From positions 1 to 64,000 of the forward strand of contig PNNG01000037.1 of NCBI GenBank assembly GCA_013824115.1: DNA of 64,000 bases, read 5' to 3'. Source of the stretch: Sphingobacteriaceae bacterium. Lineage in GTDB: Bacteria; Bacteroidota; Bacteroidia; UBA7662. Below the pieces are notes generated by a model. The model was not told the origin of the DNA. It worked only from the letters and a program-made list of their open reading frames with translations, and searched no databases. Both the position numbers and the translations under genes were made by a program. Shown here one piece after another: positions 1-10,429 of the stretch. Position 1 is the first letter of the stretch. Every line of letters starts with the position of its first letter.

Positions 1-13
1 CGTTTTGGCAGGA

Positions 14-1231
14 TTAGAGTACCTCGTGCGTAGCAAACTCTTTGATGTAAGGATGTTTCACCGGAATCAAAGATGCTTTGGTAAGGCTGCGAGCTACTAC
101 GAACATAAACAGGCCAATAAAACCCAAGAACATGCCGATTTCAATAAAACCAATGTGCGCATGTGCGCCAACGGCACCAGGCATAATTCCTACATAAAGG
201 TCAATCCACTTACCAATGATCAGCAATACAGCAACTCCCATCATCATGGTTTCATTGCGCTTGGCACCACGGGTCATCAACAATAAAAATGGAGCGATGA
301 AATTGATAATCAGATTGATCCAAAACAGTGCCTTAAAATGCTCCCAGCGCTCTTGGTAGTAGATAGATTCTTCGGGGATGTTGGCGTAGAAAATCAACAG
401 GAACTGCGACAACCAAATGTATGTCCAGAAAATGCTAAAGGCAAACATAAACTTACCCAAATCGTGCAAATGGTGCTCACTTACAATAGACAGATAACCT
501 GCCCTGCGCAACAGCAATACTGTCAAGGTCATGATTGAAATGGCAGTCACCCAAGCAGCTGCAAAATGATACACCCAAAAAATGGTAGAGAACCAGTGGG
601 TGTCGATGCTCATGATAAAATCCCAGCTCGCCATGGCCCAGCTTACCGCAAAAACAGGCAAGAAAATAGCGCTGAGGGTTTTATTGCGCTTCAAGGTATG
701 CATACCGCCTTGTAAATCTTCGGCCAAAGAGTTCTTGCGAATGGCACGGCTGAACAAATACCACAATGCAAAAATCACCACTACGCGGCCAATCATAAAC
801 GGCAAATTCAGGTATCCCGCTTTCGCTGCAATGATGGCATCGTACTCTGGACTTGTTGGATCAGTAATGCCTTCGTGGGTCCAGTGGTAGGTATGATTCC
901 AATGCATCAATACACTTAGAATAATGATACCAAAGCCAGCAAAGGCATAAGGCAAGAATGTAGCCATGGCTTCGGGTACCCTTTTGAAACCCGATGACCA
1001 AGCTGCATTGGTAACCGCCTGTGTAGCAATGAAAAGCGTTCCCATCAAGGCCACTCCTAAAAAGTACCAGTTATTCAGCAGAAAATTCGCCCAAAACCTG
1101 TGGCTATCGGTCATCAATCCAGTCACGATAGCAACCAAACCTATACCCATCAAACCAAAGGCAATGTTTCTCAAACGTGCTGGTACAACAAATTTTTCTT
1201 CGTGTACCGCTACTTCATGATGATGTCCCAT
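14..1231 (-). CDS. actF: Alternative complex III subunit ActF (NrfD-like quinone-site membrane subunit)
   Basis: Integral membrane subunit of alternative complex III, which oxidises quinol and passes electrons to a periplasmic cytochrome c or directly to an oxidase. The 405-residue product is almost wholly hydrophobic, with about ten predicted helices, a short His-containing N-terminus (MGHHHE) and a charged C-terminal tail. It resembles ActC in fold (NrfD/PsrC family) but is shorter, as expected for ActF. It is the last gene of actABCDEF and starts 5 nt after the actE stop. The genes downstream, often cytochrome oxidase subunits, lie outside the window. The family call rests on the gene order and the hydrophobic pattern; the protein is complete. 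Confidence 0.93.
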   Translation of the reverse strand: MGHHHEVAVHEEKFVVPARLRNIAFGLMGIGLVAIVTGLMTDSHRFWANFLLNNWYFLGVALMGTLFIATQAVTNAAWSSGFKRVPEAMATFLPYAFAGFGIIILSVLMHWNHTYHWTHEGITDPTSPEYDAIIAAKAGYLNLPFMIGRVVVIFALWYLFSRAIRKNSLAEDLQGGMHTLKRNKTLSAIFLPVFAVSWAMASWDFIMSIDTHWFSTIFWVYHFAAAWVTAISIMTLTVLLLRRAGYLSIVSEHHLHDLGKFMFAFSIFWTYIWLSQFLLIFYANIPEESIYYQERWEHFKALFWINLIINFIAPFLLLMTRGAKRNETMMMGVAVLLIIGKWIDLYVGIMPGAVGAHAHIGFIEIGMFLGFIGLFMFVVARSLTKASLIPVKHPYIKEFATHEVL

Positions 1232-1236
1232 GCTCT

Positions 1237-1827
1237 TTATTCTCCTGTATAACCTCTTAACTTGTTAACATACATCACTATCTGCCAGCGCTCCTCGGGT
1301 CTGATTTGCGAACCATGGCCCCACATGCGGCCTTTGCCCTTGGTAATTACGTGGTAGATGTGACCCGAAGGCTGATTTACTATATAACTCGCCTGATAAT
1401 TTGGAACACCACCGTACTTCTGGCCTACCAAACCGTCGCCTTTGCCTTCTTTACCATGACAAGGCGAGCAATACGAATTGTAGAAATAAGCACCCTTTTC
1501 TAGGTTCTTGTCATTCACTTCCAATGGGTTTTTCAACACTTTGGCTGCATATTCCAAACTGTCCTTTCCAATTGGATAATTGTTCATGAGTTCCAAACGG
1601 GTATTATCGTAACCCACACCCGAACGTGCGATAGTGCCTGCAACCGGCTCACGCATGTTCTTGCCATCTTTGTTGATGCTGTGGTCTTCTACCTGTGAGT
1701 AAGGCTCATAGGCATCCGACACATACATTTGAGGAGCATACTCCCAACCTGGATCCTTCTTATCGGCAATGAGGGCACAGCTGCTCAAAAAGCTCAAGCC
1801 AACACCCAAAAGCAATACATTCTTCAT
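1237..1827 (-). CDS. actE: Alternative complex III subunit ActE (monoheme cytochrome c lipoprotein)
   Basis: Periplasmic monoheme cytochrome c subunit, 196 residues. The N-terminus is a lipoprotein signal (hydrophobic run followed by LSSC, Cys17), so it is probably lipid-anchored on the periplasmic face. A single CSPCH heme motif lies at residues 120-124, and GRMWGHG further on supplies a plausible axial Met. The gene overlaps the 3' end of actD by 4 nt, indicating translational coupling. Together with the six heme motifs of ActA it would give the complex seven c-type hemes. Confidence 0.93.
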   Translation of the reverse strand: MKNVLLLGVGLSFLSSCALIADKKDPGWEYAPQMYVSDAYEPYSQVEDHSINKDGKNMREPVAGTIARSGVGYDNTRLELMNNYPIGKDSLEYAAKVLKNPLEVNDKNLEKGAYFYNSYCSPCHGKEGKGDGLVGQKYGGVPNYQASYIVNQPSGHIYHVITKGKGRMWGHGSQIRPEERWQIVMYVNKLRGYTGE

Positions 1828-2342
1828 AATTCAACCTCCTTTTCCTCTACCGTAGCACCATGACCTTGCAATACGGAAGCAATTTTGTCGTAATCGGCGG
1901 TATTGCTTGGAATAGCAATACAAAACTTGTGACTAGTAACATCCGGATCTGGAAACTTTGGTTCGTTGCCAGGAACAAAACCAGAAGCCACCAAATAAGT
2001 GCCCACCATGCCCAAAGCCGTGATGAGTACGGTCAATTCAAACGTAACTGGCACAAAATCGGGCCATGCCAAAGCCGGCTTACCACCAATGTTCATAGGC
2101 CAATCGAAACCGAGCATCCAAGCTTGCATCGATAAACCAGCACTGAAGCCCAAAACGCCAAACATAAATGCGGCACGTGGCAGGCGACTGCGTTTGTAAC
2201 CCAGTGCCTCATCTAATCCATGCACTGGAAATGGGGTGTAACACTCATGGATGGGGGTACCCGTTGCACGAACCTCTTTAACAGCGGCCAGCAAAGGTTC
2301 CTCATCGAGGAAAGTACCAATGATATATTTGTGTTGACTCAT
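1824..2342 (-). CDS. actD: Alternative complex III subunit ActD (DUF3341)
   Basis: Small membrane subunit of 172 residues. A soluble N-terminal part (FLDEEPLLAAVKEVRATG, then a conserved HECYTPFPVHGLDEALG segment) is followed by two transmembrane helices and a soluble C-terminal tail, the standard ActD/DUF3341 layout. I chose the ATG at 2342, 2 nt after the actC stop; a TTG two codons upstream is possible but would overlap actC. Its place between actC and actE is the usual one. Confidence 0.92.
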   Translation of the reverse strand: MSQHKYIIGTFLDEEPLLAAVKEVRATGTPIHECYTPFPVHGLDEALGYKRSRLPRAAFMFGVLGFSAGLSMQAWMLGFDWPMNIGGKPALAWPDFVPVTFELTVLITALGMVGTYLVASGFVPGNEPKFPDPDVTSHKFCIAIPSNTADYDKIASVLQGHGATVEEKEVEL

Positions 2343-2344
2343 GA

Positions 2345-3757
2345 TCAAGCAATTTGAGGGTTAACTTCCTTGAGGTCCATGCCCTCTTTCTCAGCAGCTT
2401 TCTTGATGTGCTCTTCAGCCGAGGTTTTTACAATCGACTTCACTTCAGCAATCGCAATTACAGGAGCAAACTTGGCGAAGAGGAAGAATAGCGTAAAGAA
2501 CAATCCCAACGAACCGATGAACATTCCAATTTCCACCCACGTAGGTGAATACATTGCCCAGCTAGATGGAAGATAGTCGCGGTGCAGCGAAGTAACGATA
2601 ATCACAAATCGCTCGAACCACATACCAATGTTTACGAAAATAGAAATGATGAATACCGCTGCCAAATTGCGACGCAGTTTCTGCGACCAGAACAGCTGTG
2701 GCGTAATTACGTTACAAGTCATCATGGCCCAATAAGCCCACCAATAGGGACCGAAAGCACGGTTAATAAACGCATACTGTTCGTAAGGAACCGCCGAGTA
2801 CCAAGCGATGAAGAATTCGGTAATATAAGCCGAACCTACAATAGAACCCGTCACCAAGATGATTTTATTCATCACATCGATGTGGTTGATGGTGATGTAA
2901 GCTTCCAAACGCATCACCTTGCGCATGATGATCAAGAGGGTTAATACCATCGCAAAGCCAGAAAACACCGCACCAGCTACGAAATAAGGAGGGAAAATGG
3001 TCGTGTGCCAACCCGGAATTACCGAAGTAGCAAAGTCCATAGATACAATGGTATGTACCGAAAGTACCAGCGGCGTGGCCAAACCAGCCAAAATCAGTGA
3101 TACACTTTCGAAACGCTGCCAAGCTTTGGCCGAACCATTCCATCCAAAACTGAGTAAGCCATAAATCTTTTTGCGTAAACCTTCAGCACGGTCGCGGATG
3201 GTTGCAAAATCGGGAATCAAACCTACGTACCAGAATACCAATGAAACGGTCAAATAGGTAGAAATCGCAAATACGTCCCACAACAAAGGCGAGTTGAAGT
3301 TGGCCCACAAAGAACCGTAGGTGTTGGGCAAAGGAAATACCCAGTAAATCACCCAAGGACGACCAGCGTGTAAAAGCGGATAGGTACCCGCACAAATTAC
3401 CGCGAAAATGGTCATGGCTTCTGCTGAGCGGTTTACAGCCGTCCGCCATTTTTGACGGAACAACAACAATACCGCCGAAATGAGGGTACCAGCGTGACCA
3501 ATACCTACCCACCATACAAAGTTGGTAATGTCCCAACCCCAGTCTACGGTCTTATTCAAGCCCCAAACACCTACACCCGTAAAGAGGAGGTATCCAACGG
3601 TGAGCAACCAAAGTCCCAAAGCGGCGACAGAAACACCGAAACCCAAGTACCACCATTTGGTGGGAGCAGCTTCGATAGGCGTTACGATGTCGTCCGTAAT
3701 CTTCGCGTAAGAAGTTTTACCGGTAATTAACGGACGCCTAATTGGAGATTCGTACAT
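2345..3757 (-). CDS. actC: Alternative complex III subunit ActC (NrfD/PsrC-like quinol-binding membrane subunit)
   Basis: 470-residue polytopic protein with about ten helices, of the NrfD/PsrC family. In this complex ActC carries the likely quinol oxidation site next to the iron-sulfur domain of ActB. Visible conserved stretches include [18 protein letters not shown] near residue 80 and [25 protein letters not shown] near the middle, both typical of ActC. It starts 21 nt after actB and is followed 2 nt later by actD. The cytoplasmic C-terminus is charged and ends in NPQIA. Confidence 0.94.
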   Translation of the reverse strand: MYESPIRRPLITGKTSYAKITDDIVTPIEAAPTKWWYLGFGVSVAALGLWLLTVGYLLFTGVGVWGLNKTVDWGWDITNFVWWVGIGHAGTLISAVLLLFRQKWRTAVNRSAEAMTIFAVICAGTYPLLHAGRPWVIYWVFPLPNTYGSLWANFNSPLLWDVFAISTYLTVSLVFWYVGLIPDFATIRDRAEGLRKKIYGLLSFGWNGSAKAWQRFESVSLILAGLATPLVLSVHTIVSMDFATSVIPGWHTTIFPPYFVAGAVFSGFAMVLTLLIIMRKVMRLEAYITINHIDVMNKIILVTGSIVGSAYITEFFIAWYSAVPYEQYAFINRAFGPYWWAYWAMMTCNVITPQLFWSQKLRRNLAAVFIISIFVNIGMWFERFVIIVTSLHRDYLPSSWAMYSPTWVEIGMFIGSLGLFFTLFFLFAKFAPVIAIAEVKSIVKTSAEEHIKKAAEKEGMDLKEVNPQIA

Positions 3758-3778
3758 ATCGTCTAGTTCGATTTACTG

Positions 3779-6700
3779 TTAAGCCTTAATTGATTGGGTA
3801 TTGCGCACCTTGGTGAGGTAATTCACAGAAGGCAATACGTTGAGTTCTTCGATGATGCCATAAGCGCGCTCATTCAGGAAGAGCTTCGAAACCTCGCTGT
3901 TCTCGTCGTTCAAATCGCCAAATACAATGGCGCCCGAAGGACAAGATTGCTGACAAGCGGTTTTAACATCGCCGTCCAATACGCCACGACTGTTGCGCTT
4001 GGCTTCCAATTTACCTGCCTGAATACGTTGAACGCAGAAAGTACACTTCTCCATTACACCACGAGCACGAACGGTAACATCCGGATTGAGTACCATGCGG
4101 CCCAAATCGGTTTGCGATGGGTTGCTGTAAAACTTCGGATTGTCGGTATAGCTGAACCAGTTGAAGCGACGGACTTTGTATGGACAGTTGTTCGCACAAT
4201 AACGGGTACCTACACAACGGTTGTAAACCATTTGGTTCAAACCCTCATCGCTGTGTACCGTTGCCAATACCGGACAAACCGTTTCGCAAGGAGCATTGTC
4301 GCATTGCATACACATCACCGGCTGGAAAGCCACCTGAACATTATCGCCGTTCTGGATCATGTTGTACTCCTTCTCCTTGTCGATCATCATACCATCTTCA
4401 TTGAAAGTATAATAGCGGTCGATGCGAATCCAGTGCATTTCACGACGATTGAGCACTTCTTGCTTGCCAACTACGGGCACGTTGTTTTCAACCTGACAGC
4501 TTACAATACAAGCACCGCAGCCAGTACAAGCATTGAGGTCGACGGCCATGGCCCAGTGATGACCTTCGTAATCGCGTTTATCCCACAAGGTAACCGCATT
4601 GCGGTTGATGCCTGGATAAACCTTTTTAAAGGTGCCATCGGCTTGCTTCACTTGGATGTACGGACGCACATTGCCATCGGCAGGATTCACTGCATATTTA
4701 TCGAGTGAAGTTTCCTTCACAATGTTACGTCCTTCAATGGTGTGGTGTGTTTGCGTTTGCGCAATGGCAGTTTTCATGCCCGTTTTGCTAACACTCACTT
4801 TGGTAGACACATTGCCACGCGTTCCATTGAAAGTCATGAATGGATAGGCGTTGGCACCAATGCCCAGTCCCGCTTTGCTTACGTGGGTACGACCATAGCC
4901 CAAAGCCAAAGCAACCGTACCTGGGTAGGTACCTGGCTGAATCAACACAGGCACTTCTACTTCGTATCCATTGGCACTAACCTTTACAATATCGCCTTCG
5001 CTAATACCATTTTCTCGGGCATATTTAATGCTTACCGCCAAGTAATTGTCCCAACAAGCCTTGCTGATTGGATCTGGCATTTCTTGCAGCCAAGGGTTGC
5101 CCGCCAAATTACCATTGCCCAAACCAAGTTTTTCGTAAACAACCAATTCCAACTCGCTACCCTCTGCTTTGATTGCATTGGCAGCCGCATTTACATCGCC
5201 TCTAAAAGCAGGTTGGCTGCCTACTACTGGCATTTCGAATACACCATTGTGTAATGCCGTGCGCCAGAAAGTGCCAAAATCGGAAGCACCCGATTTGCTG
5301 AAAACATCTTTCCAGCTTTCTTTCATATAATCGTAAGTGCTACTTGCATTCCCTGTAAGGGCCAAGAGCACTTCGTCGAAAGAACGTGTATCGTACAATT
5401 TGCTGATGGCAGGCTGGCTAACACTGTATTTCCCAGCAGCTGGCATGGCATCGCCCCAGCTTTCGAGGAAGTTATCGGCAGCGGCTACAAAACCGGCCAA
5501 CTGTACTGTTTCGTTGTTTTGCTCGCTTACTACTACCGAAACATCTACTTTTTTCATACCGGCTGCAAACGCATCGGCTTTGTAGTAATCATAAGCTGGA
5601 TTCACACCGTACGCAATCACCGCCCCTATTTTGCCGGCATTCATATCGGCAACCAGGTTTTCCATGGCAGCGTCTTTCCCCTGACGGAGATAAACCGGTG
5701 CGGCTATATCGATGGTATTGCCATAATTACCCAAAAGATGGTTGATGGCATTTACCAATTGCTGTACCGACGTATTGTTCGAACCACAAACCACCAGCGA
5801 TTTTCCACGAGCGGCCCACAATTCAGTAGCGGTTGCGGCAATGGCATTTCCTGCCAAATCATGTTTAGGTGCGTTGATAGTTGAAGCACCGGCCAACTTG
5901 GCGATGGCATTGTATAAATTGGCGATTACCACACCTTCTTTCGAAGCTTGATAGGTAACACGCAAATCGGCATTCGAGCCCGTAATGCTCAAAAACGACT
6001 CAAACTGCACGTGGCGCGACATTTTAGGCTTGTCTTTACTCACCTTGCGGTTAGTGGTGTAATCGCGGGTAAATTCTACTGGAGAAATCCAGTTGCCCAG
6101 AAAATCGGCACCCACCCCTAAAATAACTTCTGCTTTGTCGAAATGGTAAGTAGGCAATGCCGCTACACCAAAATTCGCTTCATTGGCTTCAATCATGCCT
6201 GACGCCGAAATGGCATCGTAAGTCACATGATTCGCTCCAGCATATTTCGCTTTGAAGTTTTCTATCAAACGCTTTGTGGTAGGGCTGATAATGCTGTTGG
6301 TTAACAACACCACGGGCTTACCGCCCAAAGCATTCAACTTAGCACCGAGTTTTGAATCAAACTCCTCCCAGCTCACATAGTTGCCTGCCAATTTGGGCTG
6401 CTGCAAACGGTTGGCATCGTAAAGGCTCAATACCGACGCATGCACACGGGCATTAACGCCGCCCTGTGAAATACCTGACAAGGTATTGCCTTCCACTTTG
6501 ATTGGACGGCCTTCGCGCGTTTTCACTAAGATGCTGGCATAATCGTATCCATCGCTGAAAGTAGTTGCGTACCAGGTGGCAATAGAGGGAGAAATCTCCT
6601 CAGGTTGTGCCACAAAAGGAACTGCCTTTTTTACAGGGGTTTGGGTACAAGCCGCCAAGGTGGCTGCCGTTAAGCTAAATCCAAATATTTTGAGAAAGTC

Positions 6701-6853
6701 ACGACGATTGGCCTCTAAGCCCATGCCTTCTTCATTCAGCATCTCTTCAACAGGAATTTCTTGTGCGAATTCCTTCGAAGCTTCCTCAACAAAAGCAGGG
6801 CTGTTGCTGAGTTCGTCGACACTTCTCCAATACTTCTTTTGTGCAATATCCAT
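3779..6853 (-). CDS. actB: Alternative complex III subunit ActB (molybdopterin-oxidoreductase-like plus four-cluster ferredoxin domain)
   Basis: Largest subunit, 1024 residues from the start used here. Residues 50-51 form the twin arginine of a Tat signal (NRRDFLKIFG), and the signal ends in a lipobox LAAC at 66-69, so the protein is probably exported folded and lipid-anchored. The N-terminal two thirds resemble a molybdopterin oxidoreductase; in studied complexes this part has no Mo cofactor. The C-terminal third carries four Cys clusters (CTGCGAC, CMQCDNAPC, CVGTRYCANNC, CTFC with CQQSC) for iron-sulfur centres. I chose ATG 6853, 25 nt after actA; an upstream in-frame start at 6910 would overlap actA and precede an atypically long N-terminus. 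The fused form is normal in Bacteroidota. Confidence 0.95.
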   Translation of the reverse strand: MDIAQKKYWRSVDELSNSPAFVEEASKEFAQEIPVEEMLNEEGMGLEANRRDFLKIFGFSLTAATLAACTQTPVKKAVPFVAQPEEISPSIATWYATTFSDGYDYASILVKTREGRPIKVEGNTLSGISQGGVNARVHASVLSLYDANRLQQPKLAGNYVSWEEFDSKLGAKLNALGGKPVVLLTNSIISPTTKRLIENFKAKYAGANHVTYDAISASGMIEANEANFGVAALPTYHFDKAEVILGVGADFLGNWISPVEFTRDYTTNRKVSKDKPKMSRHVQFESFLSITGSNADLRVTYQASKEGVVIANLYNAIAKLAGASTINAPKHDLAGNAIAATATELWAARGKSLVVCGSNNTSVQQLVNAINHLLGNYGNTIDIAAPVYLRQGKDAAMENLVADMNAGKIGAVIAYGVNPAYDYYKADAFAAGMKKVDVSVVVSEQNNETVQLAGFVAAADNFLESWGDAMPAAGKYSVSQPAISKLYDTRSFDEVLLALTGNASSTYDYMKESWKDVFSKSGASDFGTFWRTALHNGVFEMPVVGSQPAFRGDVNAAANAIKAEGSELELVVYEKLGLGNGNLAGNPWLQEMPDPISKACWDNYLAVSIKYARENGISEGDIVKVSANGYEVEVPVLIQPGTYPGTVALALGYGRTHVSKAGLGIGANAYPFMTFNGTRGNVSTKVSVSKTGMKTAIAQTQTHHTIEGRNIVKETSLDKYAVNPADGNVRPYIQVKQADGTFKKVYPGINRNAVTLWDKRDYEGHHWAMAVDLNACTGCGACIVSCQVENNVPVVGKQEVLNRREMHWIRIDRYYTFNEDGMMIDKEKEYNMIQNGDNVQVAFQPVMCMQCDNAPCETVCPVLATVHSDEGLNQMVYNRCVGTRYCANNCPYKVRRFNWFSYTDNPKFYSNPSQTDLGRMVLNPDVTVRARGVMEKCTFCVQRIQAGKLEAKRNSRGVLDGDVKTACQQSCPSGAIVFGDLNDENSEVSKLFLNERAYGIIEELNVLPSVNYLTKVRNTQSIKA

Positions 6854-6878
6854 TATAGCGTGGTTATTGAGTTGACGA

Positions 6879-8093
6879 TTAATAGTGACACTTTGAACAT
6901 TCGATACCACCCAAATTAGCGATGGTTAAACCTTTTTCTTTAAGAGCCTTTTGGAAAGACTCTTTGTTACCGTGAACGGCTTGGTAGTAACCGTTATCCA
7001 AATCAACTTTGGTTTCTCGGTGACAGTTAATACACCAGCCCATGGTTAATTCGCTGTGCTGGTATACTTCGGGCATTTCTTGGATAGGCCCGTGGCAAGT
7101 CTGGCACTCAATACCTGCCACCTTGTAGTGCTGGTAGTGGTTAAAGTAGGCCAAATCAGGCAAATTATGGATACGAATCCATTCAATCGGTTGGTTATTT
7201 TCCCAGGCCGCGTGAATCTTCTTGATTTCAGGTGCGTCTTTCTTAATTTGATTGTGGCAGTTCATACACACATTAACAGCAGGAATAGTTGCACTCTTAC
7301 CGCGTTCAACACCTGTATGGCAGTAGCTACAAGCTATTTCATGCGTACCAGCATGCAGTTCATGGCTAAAAGCGATGGGTTGCGCAGGCTGATAGCCTTG
7401 TTGAATACCTACGTGTTGGGCTACATCAATACCCCAGCCAATGGCACCAATTAAAAAGAAAGTCAACCCACCACCAATGGCATGAATGGGCTTGATTTTG
7501 AATGAAGGCTTGATTTCTTTGAGTTGCTCCTCGTTAAGTTCGCCACTGGCCACCTTCTCTTCATAAGCCTCATTCAGTTTTTTACGCTGTTGAGCCAGGA
7601 AGAAAATAACGGCCGCAATGAGGAACACCACGATCCAGAGAACCTGCGACATCGGAAAACCCTCCTCTGCTTCAACCGCAGCTAACGCCTGCTCGCCAGG
7701 ACTACCAGCGGCAACTGATGCTGTAGCAGTTCCTTGCTCTTTGATGTAAGCCAACACCGACTTGATTTCTTCGTCGGTCCAATCATAAGCAGGCATCGCC
7801 ACTTTGTTCCACTTGTTGTACAAGTCAACGGCATACTGATCACCACTGGCTACTACTGCCTGTGAGTTTCTGATCCATTTGATCAAATACGCTTCATCTA
7901 ACCTGTCGGTTACACCACCCAAAGCTGGACCAACCAAATCTTGGTCAATCTTGTGACAGGCAGCACAATTATTGTTAAATAACGCTGCGCCGTCGGGCTG
8001 GGCAGTACCCACCATCGGACTCATTCCCAACAACACCAGAGTGGCTGCTGAGAATAGGATTCTACGGAGTGAAAATCCCTGTTTCTGATTCAT
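6879..8093 (-). CDS. actA: Alternative complex III subunit ActA with an extra N-terminal cytochrome c domain
   Basis: 404-residue multiheme cytochrome, first gene of the operon. After a signal-like N-terminus comes a class I cytochrome c domain (CAACH near residue 43, with VAMP as a likely Met ligand), then a transmembrane helix around residues 145-165, a second helix around 205-225, and a C-terminal pentaheme domain with CSYCH, CMNCH, CQTCH, CINCH and CSKCH. Six c-heme motifs in all. ActA of other phyla is the shorter pentaheme form without the first domain. Its promoter -7 box is at 8139-8146. Confidence 0.94.
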   Translation of the reverse strand: MNQKQGFSLRRILFSAATLVLLGMSPMVGTAQPDGAALFNNNCAACHKIDQDLVGPALGGVTDRLDEAYLIKWIRNSQAVVASGDQYAVDLYNKWNKVAMPAYDWTDEEIKSVLAYIKEQGTATASVAAGSPGEQALAAVEAEEGFPMSQVLWIVVFLIAAVIFFLAQQRKKLNEAYEEKVASGELNEEQLKEIKPSFKIKPIHAIGGGLTFFLIGAIGWGIDVAQHVGIQQGYQPAQPIAFSHELHAGTHEIACSYCHTGVERGKSATIPAVNVCMNCHNQIKKDAPEIKKIHAAWENNQPIEWIRIHNLPDLAYFNHYQHYKVAGIECQTCHGPIQEMPEVYQHSELTMGWCINCHRETKVDLDNGYYQAVHGNKESFQKALKEKGLTIANLGGIECSKCHY

Positions 8094-8138
8094 TTCGCTA
8101 GTTTTTTAGAGCCTGAAAGCCATAAATTCTTCCAGTCG

Positions 8139-8146
8139 CAAAATTA
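8139..8146 (-). promoter_or_regulatory. Candidate -7 box (TAATTTTG) upstream of actA
   Basis: A perfect match to the Bacteroidota -7 consensus TAnnTTTG on the minus strand, 45 nt upstream of the actA ATG. I see no TTG or TTTG at the expected 19-21 bp further upstream, so the -33 element is weak or absent. It would give a leader of about 40 nt. Confidence 0.5.
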
Positions 8147-8248
8147 GTTGTTCCATGCATTGCCGCACCATATGTCACAAAATTTTCAAAAGGCCTGAGC
8201 AATTTAAAATCCGTCTAAATAAGCGGATAAAAAGTGTGATAAAGACAT

Positions 8249-8274
8249 AAAAAAACCCCGCAGAGCGGGGTTTT
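8249..8274 (-). terminator. Intrinsic terminator after rplQ
   Basis: Nine-base arms (8252-8260 and 8266-8274) around a five-base loop, with a GC core CCCCG/CGGGG. On the minus strand the hairpin is followed by a run of seven T. It lies about 20 nt beyond the rplQ stop and ends the ribosomal transcription unit before actA's neighbourhood is reached. Confidence 0.9.
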
Positions 8275-8295
8275 AAAGTTAGCAGATAAATGCTC

Positions 8296-8784
8296 TTAAG
8301 CGGTAGCTTCAGCACTATCAGCAGCTGTTACTTCGGCTTTGGGAGCGGTTGCTTTTTTGGTGCTACCACTTTTACCACGACGGGTGGTTTTGGCCTTCTT
8401 CGCCTTGGTTTCACCCAAAAGGAGTTCATTAAAATCAACCAATTCCATCATACACATTTCGGCTGCGTCACCCAAACGGAAACCCGTTTTGATGATGCGC
8501 GTATAGCCACCCGGACGGTCAGCAACTTTAGCGCTGATAGTTCCAAACAACTCTTTAACCGCTTCTTTATCTTGAAGATAAGAGAAGGCCGTACGACGGC
8601 TGTGCATGCTGTCGTCTTTTGATTTGGTGATTATAGGTTCAACAAACTTGCGTAGAGCCTTGGCTTTCGCTACAGTGGTGTTGATACGTTTGTGCAATAT
8701 GAGCGATACAGCCATATTTTGCAACATCGCATTGCGATGAGAGGCGGTACGCCCCAGGTGGTTAATTGTCTTACCGTGACGCAT
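8296..8784 (-). CDS. rplQ: 50S ribosomal protein L17
   Basis: L17, a late-assembling protein of the large subunit near the exit tunnel. The first 115 or so residues are the conserved core ([20 protein letters not shown] at the start). The remaining 40 or so form a Lys/Ala/Thr-rich extension, so the protein is 162 residues against about 120-127 in E. coli. It follows rpoA by 5 nt and is last in the long ribosomal unit, just before the terminator. Confidence 0.97.
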   Translation of the reverse strand: MRHGKTINHLGRTASHRNAMLQNMAVSLILHKRINTTVAKAKALRKFVEPIITKSKDDSMHSRRTAFSYLQDKEAVKELFGTISAKVADRPGGYTRIIKTGFRLGDAAEMCMMELVDFNELLLGETKAKKAKTTRRGKSGSTKKATAPKAEVTAADSAEATA

Positions 8785-8789
8785 TTTTA

Positions 8790-9782
8790 TTACTCCTCGT
8801 CAAGTTTATACTTAGCTATTTCCATACCGAAAGTGAGACCTTTTTCCCTCACCAGCTCTTCCAGCTCTGTCAGCGACTTCTTCCCGAAGTTGCGGAACTT
8901 CAACAGATCGGCAATATCATATTTCACCAGGTCACCAAGCGTTTTGATTTCGGCTGCCTTCAAGCAATTGTAGGCACGCACCGATAAATCCAAATCGCTC
9001 AGTGGGGTTTTCAGGATTTTGCGCATGTGGAGGATATTCTCGTCCACTTCATTTGCAATATCCTTAGGCTTCGACTCCAAGGTAATTGACTCATCGCTGA
9101 ACAACATGAAGTGCTGGATCAAAATCTTTGCAGCTTCTTTCAAGGCTTCTTCCGGATGGATAGAACCGTCGGTTTTCAATTCAATAATCAATTTCTCGTA
9201 ATCGGTCTTCTGCTCTACGCGTGTATTCTCGATAGTATACTTCACGTTTTTGATGGGCGTGAAAACACTGTCGATTGGAATTACACCAATAGCAGCATCA
9301 GATTGTTTGTTTTCTTCAGCGGCAACATAACCACGACCTTTTTCAACCGTCAACTCAATTTCGAAATTGACATTGGTGTCCATGGTGCAAATAACCAAAT
9401 CGGGATTCAGTATGCTGAAATTTGAAGAGAACTTCTCAATATCACCTGCTGTGAAGGCGTCTTTACCTTTTACAGATACGTATATTTTTTCGGCATCAGC
9501 ATTTTCAAACTTCGCCTTGAAACGTACTTGCTTGAGGTTAAGCACCAACTCCACCACATCTTCCACCACACCCTTGATGGTAGTAAATTCATGATCTACA
9601 CCAGGAATGCGGATAGATGTGATCGCATAGCCCTCAAGCGAAGACAGCAGGATCCTGCGAAGCGCATTTCCAATGGTTACCCCAAAACCGGGCTCCAAAG
9701 GCTTGAATTCGAAGCTACCTTCAAAATCGGTAGCCTTCTGCATTAATACTTTATCGGGCTTCTGAAAAGCTAGGATCGACAT
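8790..9782 (-). CDS. rpoA: DNA-directed RNA polymerase subunit alpha
   Basis: 330-residue alpha subunit. The N-terminal assembly domain ([20 protein letters not shown] near residue 35) is followed by a linker and the C-terminal domain from about residue 250, which contains the helix-hairpin-helix region ([20 protein letters not shown], then [12 protein letters not shown]) that contacts DNA and activators. It sits in the usual alpha-operon place between rpsD and rplQ. Confidence 0.98.
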   Translation of the reverse strand: MSILAFQKPDKVLMQKATDFEGSFEFKPLEPGFGVTIGNALRRILLSSLEGYAITSIRIPGVDHEFTTIKGVVEDVVELVLNLKQVRFKAKFENADAEKIYVSVKGKDAFTAGDIEKFSSNFSILNPDLVICTMDTNVNFEIELTVEKGRGYVAAEENKQSDAAIGVIPIDSVFTPIKNVKYTIENTRVEQKTDYEKLIIELKTDGSIHPEEALKEAAKILIQHFMLFSDESITLESKPKDIANEVDENILHMRKILKTPLSDLDLSVRAYNCLKAAEIKTLGDLVKYDIADLLKFRNFGKKSLTELEELVREKGLTFGMEIAKYKLDEE

Positions 9783-9802
9783 TGAATATCTTGTTAAATG
9801 AA

Positions 9803-10411
9803 TTACTTAGAGTACAATTCTACAATCAACTGTTCCTTGATGTTCTCAGGAATTTGATCACGCTCTGGCAGGGCGAGGAAACGACCTTCCAATTTATCCT
9901 TGTCCCACTCCAACCAAGCGAAACGTGAAACTTGCTTACCACTCAATGAGTGATTGATGGCCTCCAAGCTCTTCGACTTTTCGCGTACACCAACTACATC
10001 ACCAGGACGCAGTTCATACGAAGGAATGTTCACTACTTCACCATTCACAGTAATGTGGCGGTGAGAAACCAGCTGACGTGCACCATCACGTGTAGGTGCA
10101 ATACCTAAACGGAAAACGGTATTGTCGAGACGAGCTTCCAAAAACTTCAACAGGTTTTCACCAGTTGTACCTTTTTTACGGTTCGCCTTTTCAAACGTCT
10201 TGCGGAACTGACGCTCCAATACACCATAGGTATATTTCGCCTTTTGCTTCTCCATCAACTGAACAGCATATTCCGACTTCTTGGGATTACGCTTACTCTG
10301 ACCATGTTGTCCGGGACCGTAATTCTTGCGCTGGAGCGCCTTATCGGGACCGAAAATTGCCTCACGGAACTTACGGGCGATTTTGCTTTTAGGGCCTGTA
10401 TATCTTGCCAT
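9803..10411 (-). CDS. rpsD: 30S ribosomal protein S4
   Basis: 202 residues, full length. Primary 16S rRNA binder at the mRNA entry and a known autoregulator of alpha operons in other bacteria. The S4-type RNA-binding segment is visible ([20 protein letters not shown] then [10 protein letters not shown] around residues 95-125). The N-terminus lacks the Cys cluster of zinc-binding S4 forms. It is followed by rpoA after 20 nt. Confidence 0.97.
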   Translation of the reverse strand: MARYTGPKSKIARKFREAIFGPDKALQRKNYGPGQHGQSKRNPKKSEYAVQLMEKQKAKYTYGVLERQFRKTFEKANRKKGTTGENLLKFLEARLDNTVFRLGIAPTRDGARQLVSHRHITVNGEVVNIPSYELRPGDVVGVREKSKSLEAINHSLSGKQVSRFAWLEWDKDKLEGRFLALPERDQIPENIKEQLIVELYSK

Positions 10412-10429
10412 GTCTTTCTCTTAATTAAA

